Source: UBA7672 sp030824255
Lineage (GTDB): Bacteria; Pseudomonadota; Alphaproteobacteria; Caulobacterales; Hyphomonadaceae
Assembly: GCA_942493305.1 (NCBI GenBank)
Contig: OW818686.1
Span: 3,472,001-3,536,000, forward strand
Length of the DNA: 64,000 bases
Direction: 5' to 3'
The translations under genes and the position numbers were made by a program. Numbering within the stretch: the stretch's first letter is position 1; each line of letters begins with the position of its first letter. Below, in pieces: positions 1 to 9,143 of the stretch. The notes beneath the pieces were generated by a model. It worked only from the letters and a program-made list of their open reading frames with translations, searched no databases and was not told the origin of the DNA.

Positions 1-680
1 CGCGCGGCGCGGCTGGACAGCTTGGCAGCAGCGAAGGTCATCGGCGCGGTAGTTGCGATAGCTTCGACCAGCTCGCGCGTTGCGGTTTCAAGCTGGGATT
101 CAGGAACGACGCGATTGACGAAGCCGATGCGGATCGCTTCATCGGCGGTGAAATGCCGTGACGTCGCGATCATCTCCAGCGTAACGCCCGCGCCGACAAT
201 GGACTGCAGGCGCGCGAGGTTGTCGAGCTCATAGGCCAGGCCAAGGCGCGCGGCCGGGACACCAAAGCGCGAGTTATCAGCGCAGATGCGCAGGTCGCAC
301 GCGCTTGAAATCACCATGCCGCCGCCGATGCAGTAGCCCTTGATCATGGCGATCACCGGGATCGCAGCTTCGGTCAGTGCGCGTGTCGCGGCAGTGACGG
401 CGGCGGTGAAGGCATGATTGGTGGCAGCATCGTTCCGCTGCACGTCAAACTCGGCGATGTCGGCGCCTGAGATGAAGGCGCGGTCCCCGGCGCCGCGAAC
501 CACGATGGCGCGGACGCCGGGCGTGGCGACCAGGCCAGCCACCGCTTCCGGCATCGCATCCCACATATCTCTGCGGACGGCATTCAGGCGCTCGGGTTGA
601 TTGAAGGTGAGCCAGCCGAGATGGCCTTCTGCGGTCGTCAGCAGGCGGCCGTCGGCGTAGGTCCTTGTATCCACGTCCAT
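1..680 (-). CDS. Enoyl-CoA hydratase/isomerase (crotonase) family protein, C-terminus cut by window edge
   Basis: The first 226 codons are visible; the gene runs off the left edge. The start ATG at 680 is preceded by a GGGAGA ribosome site. Crotonase landmarks are an oxyanion-hole segment AFISGADIAEF near residue 66 and GYCIGGGMVISSACDLRI near 114. The stretch that carries the first catalytic Glu in classical hydratases (FG-x-PE) reads FGVPAARLGLAYELDNLARL, so that Glu is Ala. The family fold is clear, but a simple crotonyl-CoA hydratase role is not assured; it could be an isomerase or another CoA-ester lyase. It is divergent from the XdhC gene across about 230 bp. Confidence 0.85.
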   Translation of the reverse strand, partial: MDVDTRTYADGRLLTTAEGHLGWLTFNQPERLNAVRRDMWDAMPEAVAGLVATPGVRAIVVRGAGDRAFISGADIAEFDVQRNDAATNHAFTAAVTAATRALTEAAIPVIAMIKGYCIGGGMVISSACDLRICADNSRFGVPAARLGLAYELDNLARLQSIVGAGVTLEMIATSRHFTADEAIRIGFVNRVVPESQLETATRELVEAIATTAPMTFAAAKLSSRAA

Positions 681-909
681 ACTCTCCCTTACCGCGTTGC
701 GCGCGTTGACCGCCCCCGCGGCGACCGTTACGAATCCGGGCTCTAGCGCTAGGCCTTCCGCAACGGGGTAGGCAAGGGGCCGGCGCGCATGATTGGCCGT
801 TGCGTTGGGGGGCGCTGGGTCGGAGACAGTACATGACGACGCTAGCGCCGCCAGCTCGGGGCCGGTTATCGCCCATCGTGGCGGCTCGGCCTGCTTTGGG
901 GGCGACGGA

Positions 910-1872
910 ATGACCGTACCTGCGCTTCCACCCGGTCTCGCCAGCGATCTCAACGTTCTGGAGTTTGCCTATGCGGAGCTGGTCGCCGGCCGGCCCGCGG
1001 CGCTGGTGACGATCACCGGTCTGGATGGCCCGTTCTCACGTCCCTTGGGCGCGCAGCTGGCGGTGGCTGGCGACCGTCGTTTCGCCGGCAGCATATCGGG
1101 CGGATGCCTGGAGCAGGCGCTGACCGAAGAAGCGCAAGGTGCGATCCGCGATGGCGTAAACCGGATGCTGCGCTACGGCACCGGATCTCCCTATCTGGAC
1201 GTGCGGCTGCCCTGCGGCGGCGGGATCGACCTGCACGTGGATGCCTCGCCCGATCGCGAGCTGCTGGGGCAGGCGATCGAGCTGGGCCGCGCGCGGAAGT
1301 CGTTTGCGTTTGCGTTCGATCCGAGCTCGCAACGCTCGAGCCTCCGCCTTGTTGATAACTTTGCGGCGGCGCGCGCTGGGGAGTTCCTTCGGCAGTTCGA
1401 ACCGGGATTGCGCATTGTGCTCGCCGGCCGAGGCTGGGAAATTGTCGCCATGAGTCAGATGGCGCAGACAGCCAATGTCGAACTGATCGTTGCGAGCCAG
1501 GAACCCGCTACGCTGGAGTTCTGCAAACCGTATGCGGCAGATCTCATCCGCCTCACCACGCCGGCGAACGCACCGCGTCTTCCGATCGACGACCACACCG
1601 CTGTAGCTTGCCTGTTCCACGAACACGAGTGGGAAGCGCCGATCCTGCTCGACGCGCTGCGCAGTCCTGCCTTCTATGTCGGCGCGCTGGGTTCACGTCA
1701 AACACATGAGCGGCGGGTCGACACGCTGCGCGCGCTTGGCGCAGGTGCAGAAGATATTGCGCGCCTCAAGGGGCCGATCGGTTTGTTTGCGTCGCGCGAT
1801 CCGCGTTCGCTGGCCGTGTCGGCGCTGGCGGAAATCTCGATGGAATGGCTGGCGCGCGGGGTCGCGCGATGA
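910..1872 (+). CDS. XdhC/CoxI-family molybdenum-enzyme maturation protein
   Basis: A 320-residue protein if started at the ATG at 910; an upstream in-frame start at 793 would add 39 low-complexity residues and has weaker support. XdhC proteins bind molybdenum cofactor and help load it, often sulfurated, into xanthine-dehydrogenase-type hydroxylases. The N-terminal XdhC_CoxI domain carries GSISGGCLE (about residue 70). The C-terminal Rossmann domain carries the family signatures YVGALGSRQTHERR and GPIGLFASRDPRSLAVSALAEI. Its stop overlaps the start of the MocA-like gene (ATGA), so the two are coupled. No molybdenum hydroxylase subunit lies within the window. Confidence 0.9.
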   Translation: MTVPALPPGLASDLNVLEFAYAELVAGRPAALVTITGLDGPFSRPLGAQLAVAGDRRFAGSISGGCLEQALTEEAQGAIRDGVNRMLRYGTGSPYLDVRLPCGGGIDLHVDASPDRELLGQAIELGRARKSFAFAFDPSSQRSSLRLVDNFAAARAGEFLRQFEPGLRIVLAGRGWEIVAMSQMAQTANVELIVASQEPATLEFCKPYAADLIRLTTPANAPRLPIDDHTAVACLFHEHEWEAPILLDALRSPAFYVGALGSRQTHERRVDTLRALGAGAEDIARLKGPIGLFASRDPRSLAVSALAEISMEWLARGVAR

Positions 1873-2603
1873 GCGTCCCCATCGAACGCGCCGCTATCAT
1901 CCTGTTGGCTTCTGGGCTGTCGCGCCGCTACGGCCGGAAAGACAAGCTGTTTGCGTCGCTCGGCGGGCGGCCGCTGGTTGGCCATGCAGCAAATGTGCTG
2001 TCCGAGCTGCCTGCGCTGACGCGCGTGGCCGTATGCCCGTCCGACCGGAAAGACCTCCGCGACAAGCTGACAGACCGCTACCACTTCGTCCTTGCACTGA
2101 ACAAAAAGCCGAAGCAGGGCCTGGGGCATTCGATCGCTGTCGGCGTCCAGGTGGCATTGCAGTTCAAGCCCGACGCGATTGTCGTGTGCATGGGCGACAT
2201 GCCTTTCATCGAAGGCTGGCTGATCGAGTCGATGCTGGCGAAGCTCGGCGATGCGGATGTCGTTCATGCTGGCGCGGCAGACCGCGTGCATCCTCCAACC
2301 GCGTTCGGGCCGGCTTGCTTTGATCAGTTACGCGACCTCGACGGCGACGAGGGCGCGCGCCCAATCATCGGGCAGGGAGGCTTTCGCGTTCTTGCGCTGA
2401 ATGCGCCGCCGCCTTTGCTGGTGGACGTGGATACGCCCGAGGCGCTCGACTACGCCGAAAGGCAGCTGGCACTACGAAACCGGCTGCAAGCTCCGAATGA
2501 TCAGACCGGGGCAGTTGCACGGCCTGTGGATAACTGGGCTGGCCTTGTGGATGAACTTGATATCACTCCGCCGCGCCGGGCGGCGAACGCTCGATCTTCT
2601 TGA
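1869..2603 (+). CDS. MocA-like nucleotidyltransferase (molybdenum cofactor cytidylyltransferase family)
   Basis: 244 residues from the ATG at 1869, which overlaps the XdhC stop. NTP-transferase fold: the nucleotide-binding loop near residue 12 reads LLASGLSRRYGRKDKL, a variant of LAAGxSxRMG. The metal/NTP motif VVCMGDMPF is near residue 105 and LVDVDTPEAL near 190. MocA makes the CMP-dinucleotide form of molybdopterin for xanthine-dehydrogenase-type enzymes, which agrees with the coupled XdhC gene. The last roughly 45 residues form a tail that overlaps the convergent mazG 3' end by 41 bp. A MobA-type GMP transfer role cannot be excluded from sequence alone. Confidence 0.85.
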   Translation: MSVPIERAAIILLASGLSRRYGRKDKLFASLGGRPLVGHAANVLSELPALTRVAVCPSDRKDLRDKLTDRYHFVLALNKKPKQGLGHSIAVGVQVALQFKPDAIVVCMGDMPFIEGWLIESMLAKLGDADVVHAGAADRVHPPTAFGPACFDQLRDLDGDEGARPIIGQGGFRVLALNAPPPLLVDVDTPEALDYAERQLALRNRLQAPNDQTGAVARPVDNWAGLVDELDITPPRRAANARSS

Positions 2604-3450
2604 CCGCGACCCACAGGGCTTCCTGCTGGTCCAGCGTGAGGCTGGCAAACGCAACGCCCTGCGCTTCCGCCATCGCTTCCATAGCACGGAACCGCTTGCC
2701 AAACTTTGAATTTGCATTGCGCAAAGCGACTTCAGGATCGACCGAAAGCTTCCGGCACAGATTGGCGACCACGAACAGCATGTCGCCCAGTTCCTCGGCG
2801 ACGTGAGCTTCGTCGCGCACCGGCGCGGCAATCGCCTCTTCCAGCTCACCGATCTCTTCCTGCAGCTTCTCCAGGACCGGCCCGGCCGATGGCCAGTCAA
2901 AGCCGACCCGCGCGGCGCGCTTGGTCAGCTTCTCGGCCCGCATCAAGGCCGGCAGGCCCAGGGCCACGCCATCAATTGCGCTGGGCGTTCGGCCAGCCGC
3001 CTTCCGGGCGCGCTCGGCCGCCTTCATGGTCTCCCAGGCGCCGGTCTGAGCGCTGGCGTCGGCGATCTGCGCGGACCCAAAAACGTGCGGATGCCGCTCG
3101 ACCATCTTGTCGACCAGCGTGCGGACCACATCGTGGATATCGAAGTGTCCGGCTTCCTCGGCCATCCGGGCGTGGAACACTGACTGGAACAACAGATCCC
3201 CCAGCTCGCCCCTGAGCTCGGCCATGTCGTTCCGCTCAATCGCGTCCGCCACCTCGTAGGCTTCCTCGATCGTGTACGGCGCGATGCTCGCGAAGGTCTG
3301 CTCGACGTCCCAGGGGCAGCCCGTCTTCGGGTCCCGCAGCCGGGCCATTAACGCCACCAGATCGACCCACGCGTCTCCCGAGAGGGGGAGGGGACTGCCC
3401 TGACGGGCAGCCTCGGCCGGCGCCTCGGATGTCGTGCGCTCGTCAGCCAT
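2563..3450 (-). CDS. mazG: Nucleoside triphosphate pyrophosphohydrolase MazG
   Basis: 295 residues with the typical duplicated MazG fold. The first domain has GCPWDVEQTFASIAPYTIEE and ELGDLLFQSVFHARMAEE; the second has EEIGELEEAI and AEELGDMLFVVANLCRKL. The E-x-x-E and E-x-x-D metal-binding helices are intact in both. MazG hydrolyses NTPs to NMP and pyrophosphate and cleans the nucleotide pool. A roughly 25-residue N-terminal extension rich in Ala, Glu and Ser precedes domain 1. It converges with the MocA-like gene and overlaps it by 41 bp. It lies about 65 bp downstream of the MBL-hydrolase gene and may be in the same operon. Confidence 0.95.
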   Translation of the reverse strand: MADERTTSEAPAEAARQGSPLPLSGDAWVDLVALMARLRDPKTGCPWDVEQTFASIAPYTIEEAYEVADAIERNDMAELRGELGDLLFQSVFHARMAEEAGHFDIHDVVRTLVDKMVERHPHVFGSAQIADASAQTGAWETMKAAERARKAAGRTPSAIDGVALGLPALMRAEKLTKRAARVGFDWPSAGPVLEKLQEEIGELEEAIAAPVRDEAHVAEELGDMLFVVANLCRKLSVDPEVALRNANSKFGKRFRAMEAMAEAQGVAFASLTLDQQEALWVAVKKIERSPPGAAE

Positions 3451-3515
3451 GCCCCGTCACCCTCAATACGTCAGTCGCATAATCAACATTATGGGCAATA
3501 AGATCTGGATATGAA

Positions 3516-4346
3516 TCAGGCATTTGCCGTCATCTCCAGTTCCAGCCCGTCAAACGCCGGCTCCACGCCCGCAGGCAGCTCCGAGCGCAGTTTTGCGTAG
3601 TCCAGATCGACATGCAGGTTCGTCAGCACGGCGCGCCTTGGCTTGAGCCGCTCGACCCAGGCCAAGGCCTGATCGACGCTCGCATGCGTCGGATGCGGCT
3701 TGTAGCGCAGCGCGTCGACCACCAGCGTGTCGAGCCCGTACAGCTGCTCCAGCGTCGCCTCCGGCAACCGGACCACATCGTTGCAATAGGCAAAGGTTCC
3801 GATGCGGAAGCCCAGCGAGGCGATGCCGCCATGATCCTGCGCCAGGGCCAGCATCTCCAGCTCGCCGCCCGGCCCCGCAATCCGGATCGCCTGCCCGGCT
3901 TCCAGATCGTCATGCCGGTCGAGAATGGCCGGGTAAGCGCCGGCGCCTTCGAAGCAGTAGCCGAACCGCGTCCCGATCACTGCGCCGGTCACCACATCCA
4001 TGTGCACAGGGATCCGCTTCATGGCGCGCAGGACCAGCGCCCGGAGGTCGTCAATGCCGTGGCACTGGTCGGCGTGCTCGTGAGTCATGGCGACGGCATC
4101 CAGCCGGGTGACACGGGCCGCCAGCAGCTGCTCGCGGATATCCGGCGAGGTATCGACCAGGACGAGTGTGGGCTCCGCAGCTCCGGCCGACCAGTAGCGG
4201 ATCAGGATCGAGCAGCGCGTGCGCCGGTTGCGCGGCTCGGCCGGGTCACAGGCGCCCCAGTCATTGCCAATCCGTGGAACGCCGCCGGACGAGCCACAGC
4301 CGAGGATCCGTACCTGCAACCTGCCCTTGCCCGTCGCCACGCCCAT
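3516..4346 (-). CDS. MBL-fold metallohydrolase (PhnP-like)
   Basis: 276 residues. The N-terminus VRILGCGSSGGVPRIGNDWG and the metal motif MTHEHADQCHGIDDLR (H-x-H-x-D-x-H type) are typical of the PhnP/YycJ-like branch, whose members cleave phosphodiester or cyclic phosphate bonds. Later His/Asp ligands appear in LAQDHGGIASLGF and in the C-terminal HASVDQALAWVERL region. Its start overlaps the tatD stop by one base (TGATG), a coupled arrangement common in Alphaproteobacteria. No C-P lyase gene is nearby, so phosphonate use is not implied. The true substrate is unknown. Confidence 0.9.
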   Translation of the reverse strand: MGVATGKGRLQVRILGCGSSGGVPRIGNDWGACDPAEPRNRRTRCSILIRYWSAGAAEPTLVLVDTSPDIREQLLAARVTRLDAVAMTHEHADQCHGIDDLRALVLRAMKRIPVHMDVVTGAVIGTRFGYCFEGAGAYPAILDRHDDLEAGQAIRIAGPGGELEMLALAQDHGGIASLGFRIGTFAYCNDVVRLPEATLEQLYGLDTLVVDALRYKPHPTHASVDQALAWVERLKPRRAVLTNLHVDLDYAKLRSELPAGVEPAFDGLELEMTANA

Positions 4347-5119
4347 CAGCTGACCCGCCTGAACAGGGCCAGCGCGTTGGCGGTGGTGAGCTCGGCGGCC
4401 TCCTCGACCGACAGCCCCCGGAAACCGGCATAGGCGCGGCAGACATCGACCAGATAGGCCGGCTCGTTGCGGCGGCCGCGATACGGCACGGGCGCGAGAT
4501 ACGGACAGTCGGTTTCGAGGATCACGCGGTCGAGCGGCAGCTTGCCGATCACATCGCGCACATCCGTTGCGTTCTTGAACGACAGGATTCCGGAGACCGA
4601 GAAGTAGGCGTCGAGATCGCGGGCCCGCATCGCAAGGCGCTCGCCGCTGGTATAGCAGTGCATCAGGATCGGGAATGGTCCGCGCTTGTATTCGCGCTCA
4701 AGGATGTCGCCGGTCAGGTCATCTGCCTCGCGTGTGTGGACCACAAGCGGAAGCTGCGTTTCACGCGCGGCGATCACATGCTCAACAAAGCTGCGTTCCT
4801 GCAGGACGATGTCGCTATAGCCATAGTGCTGGTCGAGCCCGGTCTCGCCGATGCCGCAGACCTTCGCATCCTTCGCCTCGACGACCAGCGTTTCAGCCTG
4901 CAGCGACCAGTAGTCCTTGGCATAGTGCGGATGGACGCCGACGGTGCAGTTGATGTCATCATTTGCGTCAGCGATCGCCTTGAGCGCGGGATAGCGATCG
5001 AGCCGGTCGCAGATCGTGATCATGCGCGTGACGCCGGCGGCGCGCGCGCGCGCGATGACGTCCGGAAGATCCTGCGCGAACTGCTCAGCGTGGAGGTTCA
5101 CATGCGTATCGAACAGCAT
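4346..5119 (-). CDS. TatD-family metal-dependent DNase/hydrolase
   Basis: 257 residues, standard length for TatD. Metal-binding stretches seen: LFDTHVNLH at the N-terminus, GETGLDQHY, LPLVVHTREADD, LMHCYTSG and LETDCPYLAP. The first motif is H-x-N rather than the usual H-x-H, which could alter one metal site. TatD enzymes are Mg-dependent 3'-5' exonucleases linked to DNA repair and fragmentation; they are not part of Tat export. The gene lies 2 bp after holB and is coupled to the MBL hydrolase downstream, forming the usual tmk-holB-tatD-MBL order. Confidence 0.93.
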   Translation of the reverse strand: MLFDTHVNLHAEQFAQDLPDVIARARAAGVTRMITICDRLDRYPALKAIADANDDINCTVGVHPHYAKDYWSLQAETLVVEAKDAKVCGIGETGLDQHYGYSDIVLQERSFVEHVIAARETQLPLVVHTREADDLTGDILEREYKRGPFPILMHCYTSGERLAMRARDLDAYFSVSGILSFKNATDVRDVIGKLPLDRVILETDCPYLAPVPYRGRRNEPAYLVDVCRAYAGFRGLSVEEAAELTTANALALFRRVS

Positions 5120-5121
5120 CG

Positions 5122-6093
5122 TCAGCCTCCGGCCCCGGCGAGCCGGCCGGAAACCGCCTGAAGCGCGGCGGCGATGGTCTGGGCGCGATCCTGATTGAGC
5201 GCATCGGCTTCGGCGGCGACACGCGCGAGCGCGAGCGCGGCGTCCGCCCAGTCGGCGGCGAGAGCAGGATTGGACTCGCGCATGGCGCGGCGCTGAAGAT
5301 GCGCGCGCAGGCGCTCGAGTGTGATCGCGAGCGCGCCTTCGCTGCGGGAAGCCTGGCTGAGCGCGGATTGCAGCGCCGAGGCGTCTACCGAGCCATCCCC
5401 ACGCAGCAACGCATCCATCGAACTTCCGGCATCAGCGCCGCCGCCTTCGGAGAGTTCGAGAGCTCTCCCTGGCCTGCCCGGCGCCAGCTGCGCAATCGTG
5501 CTCGCTTTTGTGCCCGTGAGGCCGGCTTGCGAGAGAACAGCGAGTTCTTCGCGTTCGCCCAGCGCGTCGCAGCGCAAGACACGGCAGCGACTGCGAACAG
5601 TGGGCAGCAAAGCCTGTTCGCCATGCGAAAGAAGTAGCAGCACAGCTTTCTGCGGCGGCTCTTCCAGCGTTTTCAGCACGGCGTTGGCGCCGAAGCGGTT
5701 CATCTCGTCGACCGCGTCGATGATCGCGACACGATAGCCGCCGAGCGCAGGCCGCAGAGAGAAGAACTGCGCAAGCTCTCGCACGCTATCGACTGGAATT
5801 TCGCTCTTCTGCTTGCCCTTGTCGTCGATCGGACGGCGGATCACACGAAGGTCCGGATGGCTCCCGGCCTGTATCAGCTTGGCGATCGCTTCGCTGGGTG
5901 ACGAGGAGAAGTCAGATTGATCGCCGAGCAGCCTCATGGCGAAGCGGAGAGCGAGCCGCGCCTTGCCGACACCTCGCGGGCCGCGCATCAGCCAGCCATG
6001 ATGCATACGTCCAGATGCGAGAGCCGACAGAAACTCGTGGCGCGCGTGCTCATGCCCAAACACCGGACCGATATCGGCTGCCGGAACTTCCAT
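5122..6093 (-). CDS. holB: DNA polymerase III subunit delta'
   Basis: 323 residues from the ATG at 6093, which overlaps the tmk stop (TGATG). A longer in-frame reading up to 6183 lies inside tmk and is rejected. The AAA+ clamp-loader N-terminal half shows HHGWLMRGPRGVGKARLALR as the P-loop region, then IIDAVDEMNRFGANAVLKTL and SRCR as the sensor region. The C-terminal helical part is weakly conserved, as is usual for delta'. The protein works in the clamp-loader complex. In many bacteria delta' lacks ATPase activity, but here a GxxGxGK loop is still readable (GPRGVGK). Confidence 0.92.
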   Translation of the reverse strand: MEVPAADIGPVFGHEHARHEFLSALASGRMHHGWLMRGPRGVGKARLALRFAMRLLGDQSDFSSSPSEAIAKLIQAGSHPDLRVIRRPIDDKGKQKSEIPVDSVRELAQFFSLRPALGGYRVAIIDAVDEMNRFGANAVLKTLEEPPQKAVLLLLSHGEQALLPTVRSRCRVLRCDALGEREELAVLSQAGLTGTKASTIAQLAPGRPGRALELSEGGGADAGSSMDALLRGDGSVDASALQSALSQASRSEGALAITLERLRAHLQRRAMRESNPALAADWADAALALARVAAEADALNQDRAQTIAAALQAVSGRLAGAGG

Positions 6094-6737
6094 CAGCGCA
6101 CCTCTGCAAAGCGGCGCTGAATTTCGGTCATGGCAAGATCGGCGAGCGCGTCTGGCGCTGAGGATGCGTCGAGAACGACGCAACGCTGCGGATTGGCGCG
6201 CGCGATATCAAGGAAGGCGCGATGGACGGCCTCGTGATAAGCCGCGCCGCGCGATTCAATGGCGTCTTCAGCGATCGCGCGGATCTTCATCCGTGTACGG
6301 GCAATGTCCATTGGGAGATCGAGAACGAGCGTCAGGTCAGGCGCATCCGCCCCGACGACGACACGCTCCAGCGCGTCGAAATGTTCAGCAGCTACGCCGC
6401 CGGCAGCCACCTGATAGGCACGCGTTGAATCCGAGAAGCGATCACAGATCACCCAGTCACCGCGCACGAGCGCCGGACGGATTGTGCGATCGAGATGGTC
6501 GCTACGCGCGGCATAGAAAAGCAGAGCTTCAGCGGTAGGCCGCCAGCCGCCAATTGCATCAGGCGGATTGAGGATCAGGTTGCGCAGTGTTTCCGCGCCA
6601 GGCGAGCCGCCGGGTTCACGCGTGCGGATTGTCGAGACGCCGAGTGAGCCGAGACGCGACGCCAGATTGGCGGCGAGCGTGGACTTGCCCACGCCCTCGC
6701 CGCCCTCAAGCGTTATGAAACGGCCACGTTCCGCCAC
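6093..6737 (-). CDS. tmk: Thymidylate kinase (dTMP kinase)
   Basis: 214 residues. The P-loop reads EGGEGVGKSTLAANLA (residues 11-26), followed by the dTMP-binding REPGGSPGAETLR and DRFSDSTRAYQ. The enzyme phosphorylates dTMP to dTDP for DNA synthesis. It is coupled to holB by a one-base stop/start overlap and begins 16 bp after the D,D-carboxypeptidase gene, so all may be co-transcribed from upstream of 7932. Length and motifs are ordinary. Confidence 0.96.
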   Translation of the reverse strand: MAERGRFITLEGGEGVGKSTLAANLASRLGSLGVSTIRTREPGGSPGAETLRNLILNPPDAIGGWRPTAEALLFYAARSDHLDRTIRPALVRGDWVICDRFSDSTRAYQVAAGGVAAEHFDALERVVVGADAPDLTLVLDLPMDIARTRMKIRAIAEDAIESRGAAYHEAVHRAFLDIARANPQRCVVLDASSAPDALADLAMTEIQRRFAEVR

Positions 6738-6753
6738 GTCCTAATCACCCTGC

Positions 6754-7932
6754 CTATTCGCCCTGCAGCCCGCGCATCGCCTTGCCGAAGAAGCCGAGCT
6801 GGTTGACCGTTCCGCCCGCAGCGACCGGAATACGCTTCTCGGCCAGGCCCGGCGCGGTGATAACGAGATCGCCGACTACATCGCCTTCCTTCACCGGTGA
6901 GATCAGAGGCGATTTGTAGACGACTTCAGCCTTGATCCCTGCCAGCGCATCGAGATGCAGGCCAATCGCATAGTCTTCGGAGGCCACCAGCGGAACCTTG
7001 TCCTGTTCGCCGAGCCATACGTCGGCCACAGCAACCTGCGCGCCCTTCTTCACCAGCGTCGCCGAGGTGAAGTCGAGGAAAGCGGAGCGCATGACACGCG
7101 GACCTTCCTGCTTCCGCGCGGTTTCGCTCGGCAGCCCGTTGAGAACGATGATGCGGCGCTTGCCTTCGCGCACGGCCGACCCAACGAGGCCGTAGCCCGA
7201 CACAGACAGGTGACCCGTCTTCACGCCGTCCGCGCCATCGAGTTCGCGAAGCAGCGGGTTGCGGTTGTACTGGCGCGTCTTGTTGAAAGTGAATTCCGGC
7301 TCCCGGAACATCGGATAGTATTCCGGGAAGTCGACGATTATGCGGTGGGCCAGCACGGCGATGTCATGCGCGCTCATGCGGTGGCCCGGCGCGTCAAGGC
7401 CGGTAGAATTCAGGAAAGTCGAGGCGGTGAGCCCCAGCTCCTTGCCCCGCGCCGTTGCCTGGCGTGCATAGGCTTCCTCGCTGCCGAACAGGCCTTCGGC
7501 AAGGACGATGCAGGCGTCGTTGCCCGAGACGATGACCGCGCCCTTGAGCAAATCCTCGACCGTGACCTTCGAGTGGATGGGGAGGAACATGGTCGAGCCG
7601 TCCGTACCAGCCCCGCCGGTGCGCCAGGCATGTTCGCTGACGGTGAACTCGTCCGTCATCGAGATACGTCCGGCCTTCAGCCGCTCGAACACCATGTAGT
7701 ACAGCATCAGCTTCGACATCGAAGCCGGCACCATCGGTTCGTCGCCGCGCTTGGAATAGAGCGGCAGACCCGTGTCGCCATCGAGAATGTAGGCGAACGT
7801 CGCGCCAGTGTTCAGCGGATCGCCGGCCACCGGTTGACCGGCGGGCGCCGGCGTCGGAGCAGGGCCCGGCTGGGCAACGGCGGACGCCGTCAGAATGGCC
7901 GCGGCGGCCAGGGTTCCGGCAATGAAACGCAT
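6754..7932 (-). CDS. D-alanyl-D-alanine carboxypeptidase, class A low-mass penicillin-binding protein (S11)
   Basis: 392 residues with a signal peptide ending near AVA-Q (residue 20), followed by a Pro/Ala-rich stretch. All three penicillin-binding motifs are present: S71-M-S-K74, S-G-N in VIVSGNDACIV, and K-T-G in GVKTGHLSVSGYGLV. The C-terminal beta domain and an amphipathic tail (FFGKAMRGLQGE) match PBP5/6-type enzymes that anchor peripherally to the inner membrane. It trims the terminal D-Ala from peptidoglycan stem peptides. The neighbouring rlpA gene, about 116 bp upstream, is also an envelope gene. Confidence 0.93.
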   Translation of the reverse strand: MRFIAGTLAAAAILTASAVAQPGPAPTPAPAGQPVAGDPLNTGATFAYILDGDTGLPLYSKRGDEPMVPASMSKLMLYYMVFERLKAGRISMTDEFTVSEHAWRTGGAGTDGSTMFLPIHSKVTVEDLLKGAVIVSGNDACIVLAEGLFGSEEAYARQATARGKELGLTASTFLNSTGLDAPGHRMSAHDIAVLAHRIIVDFPEYYPMFREPEFTFNKTRQYNRNPLLRELDGADGVKTGHLSVSGYGLVGSAVREGKRRIIVLNGLPSETARKQEGPRVMRSAFLDFTSATLVKKGAQVAVADVWLGEQDKVPLVASEDYAIGLHLDALAGIKAEVVYKSPLISPVKEGDVVGDLVITAPGLAEKRIPVAAGGTVNQLGFFGKAMRGLQGE

Positions 7933-8048
7933 CTCGTCAGACTCCCACGGGAATCCGGTAACAAGACGGCGTTTCGGGCGCCTGCGTCAACCGCCGGATA
8001 GCCGCAGAACCTTGGGGAAATCCACAGGGAAGCGCCCTGCCCCCGCCT

Positions 8049-9143
8049 CTAGCGGGAGCGCGAGACGATCATGCCCTGCGTGCCGGCGCTGGCCAACTTC
8101 AGCCGGGCGGTGTCGGCGCCGGTGCGGTCCGTCCACGGACCGACCATCACACGGTAGAGTTCCGCCCCGTTCACGGTGACCGCTTCGATCGAGGTCTGGC
8201 CGTGGCCAGCCAGACGGCTGCGCATGGCGTGAGCGTTGGCAAGATCGCCAAAAGCGCCGGCCTGGACGAAGAATTGGCCGTCAGAGACGATGGGTTGAGC
8301 CTGAACCGGGGCGTAAACCGGTGCTGTAACAGGCGCAGGAACCACGGGGGCCAGCGTCGCAGAAACCAGGCTCGGACGCGCCGGGTTGGCCGAAACGGCG
8401 CCGCCGCCATCGGCCGGGGCGGGTCCGACATACTGGACGCGAACCTTCGCGGTTCCCTTGTTGTGCATGTCGAGTGCGGCGCCAGCGGCTTTCGACAGAT
8501 CGATGATGCGATCGTCCACAAAGGGTCCACGATCGTTCAGGCGCACGACCACGGTGCGATTGTTCTCCAGGTTGGTGACCTTCACCAGCGACGGGATCGG
8601 CAGGGTCGGGTGTGCGGCGGTGAGATCGTTCTCGTTGAATGTCTCGCCGGAAGCCGAGGCCTTGCCGTGGAAAGTCGGGCCATACCAGGACGCGATACCG
8701 ACCTCGTCATAGTTCGGCTCGTGCGCCGGGACGTACCAGCGGCCTTCAACCTGATAGGGCGGGCCGGCATGCGGCGTCATCGCCTGCCCTGCGCCCGGCT
8801 TGAGCGTGACGGCGGTGCGGAGCGGAAGGGCTTCGGGAATCGGCGAGGAGGCCAGCGGGGCCGGGCCGAACGAAGACGGTTGGGCGCCGGGCCGTAGGTC
8901 CACGGCGGCGGAATTGGCAAAGGTGGGGATCGGCGCGTGCGGGGCCACATTCAGGCTCATCGTGTCGGCGCGATGCTCGAGCCGGGCGGGGCCCATCGGG
9001 CTGGCCGAAGCCGTCTTGTAGACGATGGGGGCGGCTGTCTGGGCCGCTGCAACGCCGCTGGAAACGCCGAGCGCCACGGTGGCGGCGACTGAAGCCGTCA
9101 ACACAGAGAGCTTTGCACCAGCAGCCTTGAAGCAGCGAGCCAT
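8049..9143 (-). CDS. rlpA: RlpA-family septal lytic transglycosylase with SPOR domain
   Basis: 364 residues from the ATG at 9143, which has a good AAAGGGA ribosome site; an earlier in-frame start at 9209 is less likely. An N-terminal signal peptide (cleavage near AAA-Q) is followed by a low-complexity Pro/Ala region. The double-psi beta-barrel then carries GIASWYGPTFHGKASASGE, VVRLNDRGPF and RIIDLSKAAA-like DLSKAAGAALDM. The C-terminal SPOR domain (FFVQAGAFGDLANAHAMRSR to the end) binds denuded glycan strands at the division site. RlpA enzymes cut such naked glycans, so a role in daughter-cell separation is likely. Confidence 0.92.
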   Translation of the reverse strand: MARCFKAAGAKLSVLTASVAATVALGVSSGVAAAQTAAPIVYKTASASPMGPARLEHRADTMSLNVAPHAPIPTFANSAAVDLRPGAQPSSFGPAPLASSPIPEALPLRTAVTLKPGAGQAMTPHAGPPYQVEGRWYVPAHEPNYDEVGIASWYGPTFHGKASASGETFNENDLTAAHPTLPIPSLVKVTNLENNRTVVVRLNDRGPFVDDRIIDLSKAAGAALDMHNKGTAKVRVQYVGPAPADGGGAVSANPARPSLVSATLAPVVPAPVTAPVYAPVQAQPIVSDGQFFVQAGAFGDLANAHAMRSRLAGHGQTSIEAVTVNGAELYRVMVGPWTDRTGADTARLKLASAGTQGMIVSRSR

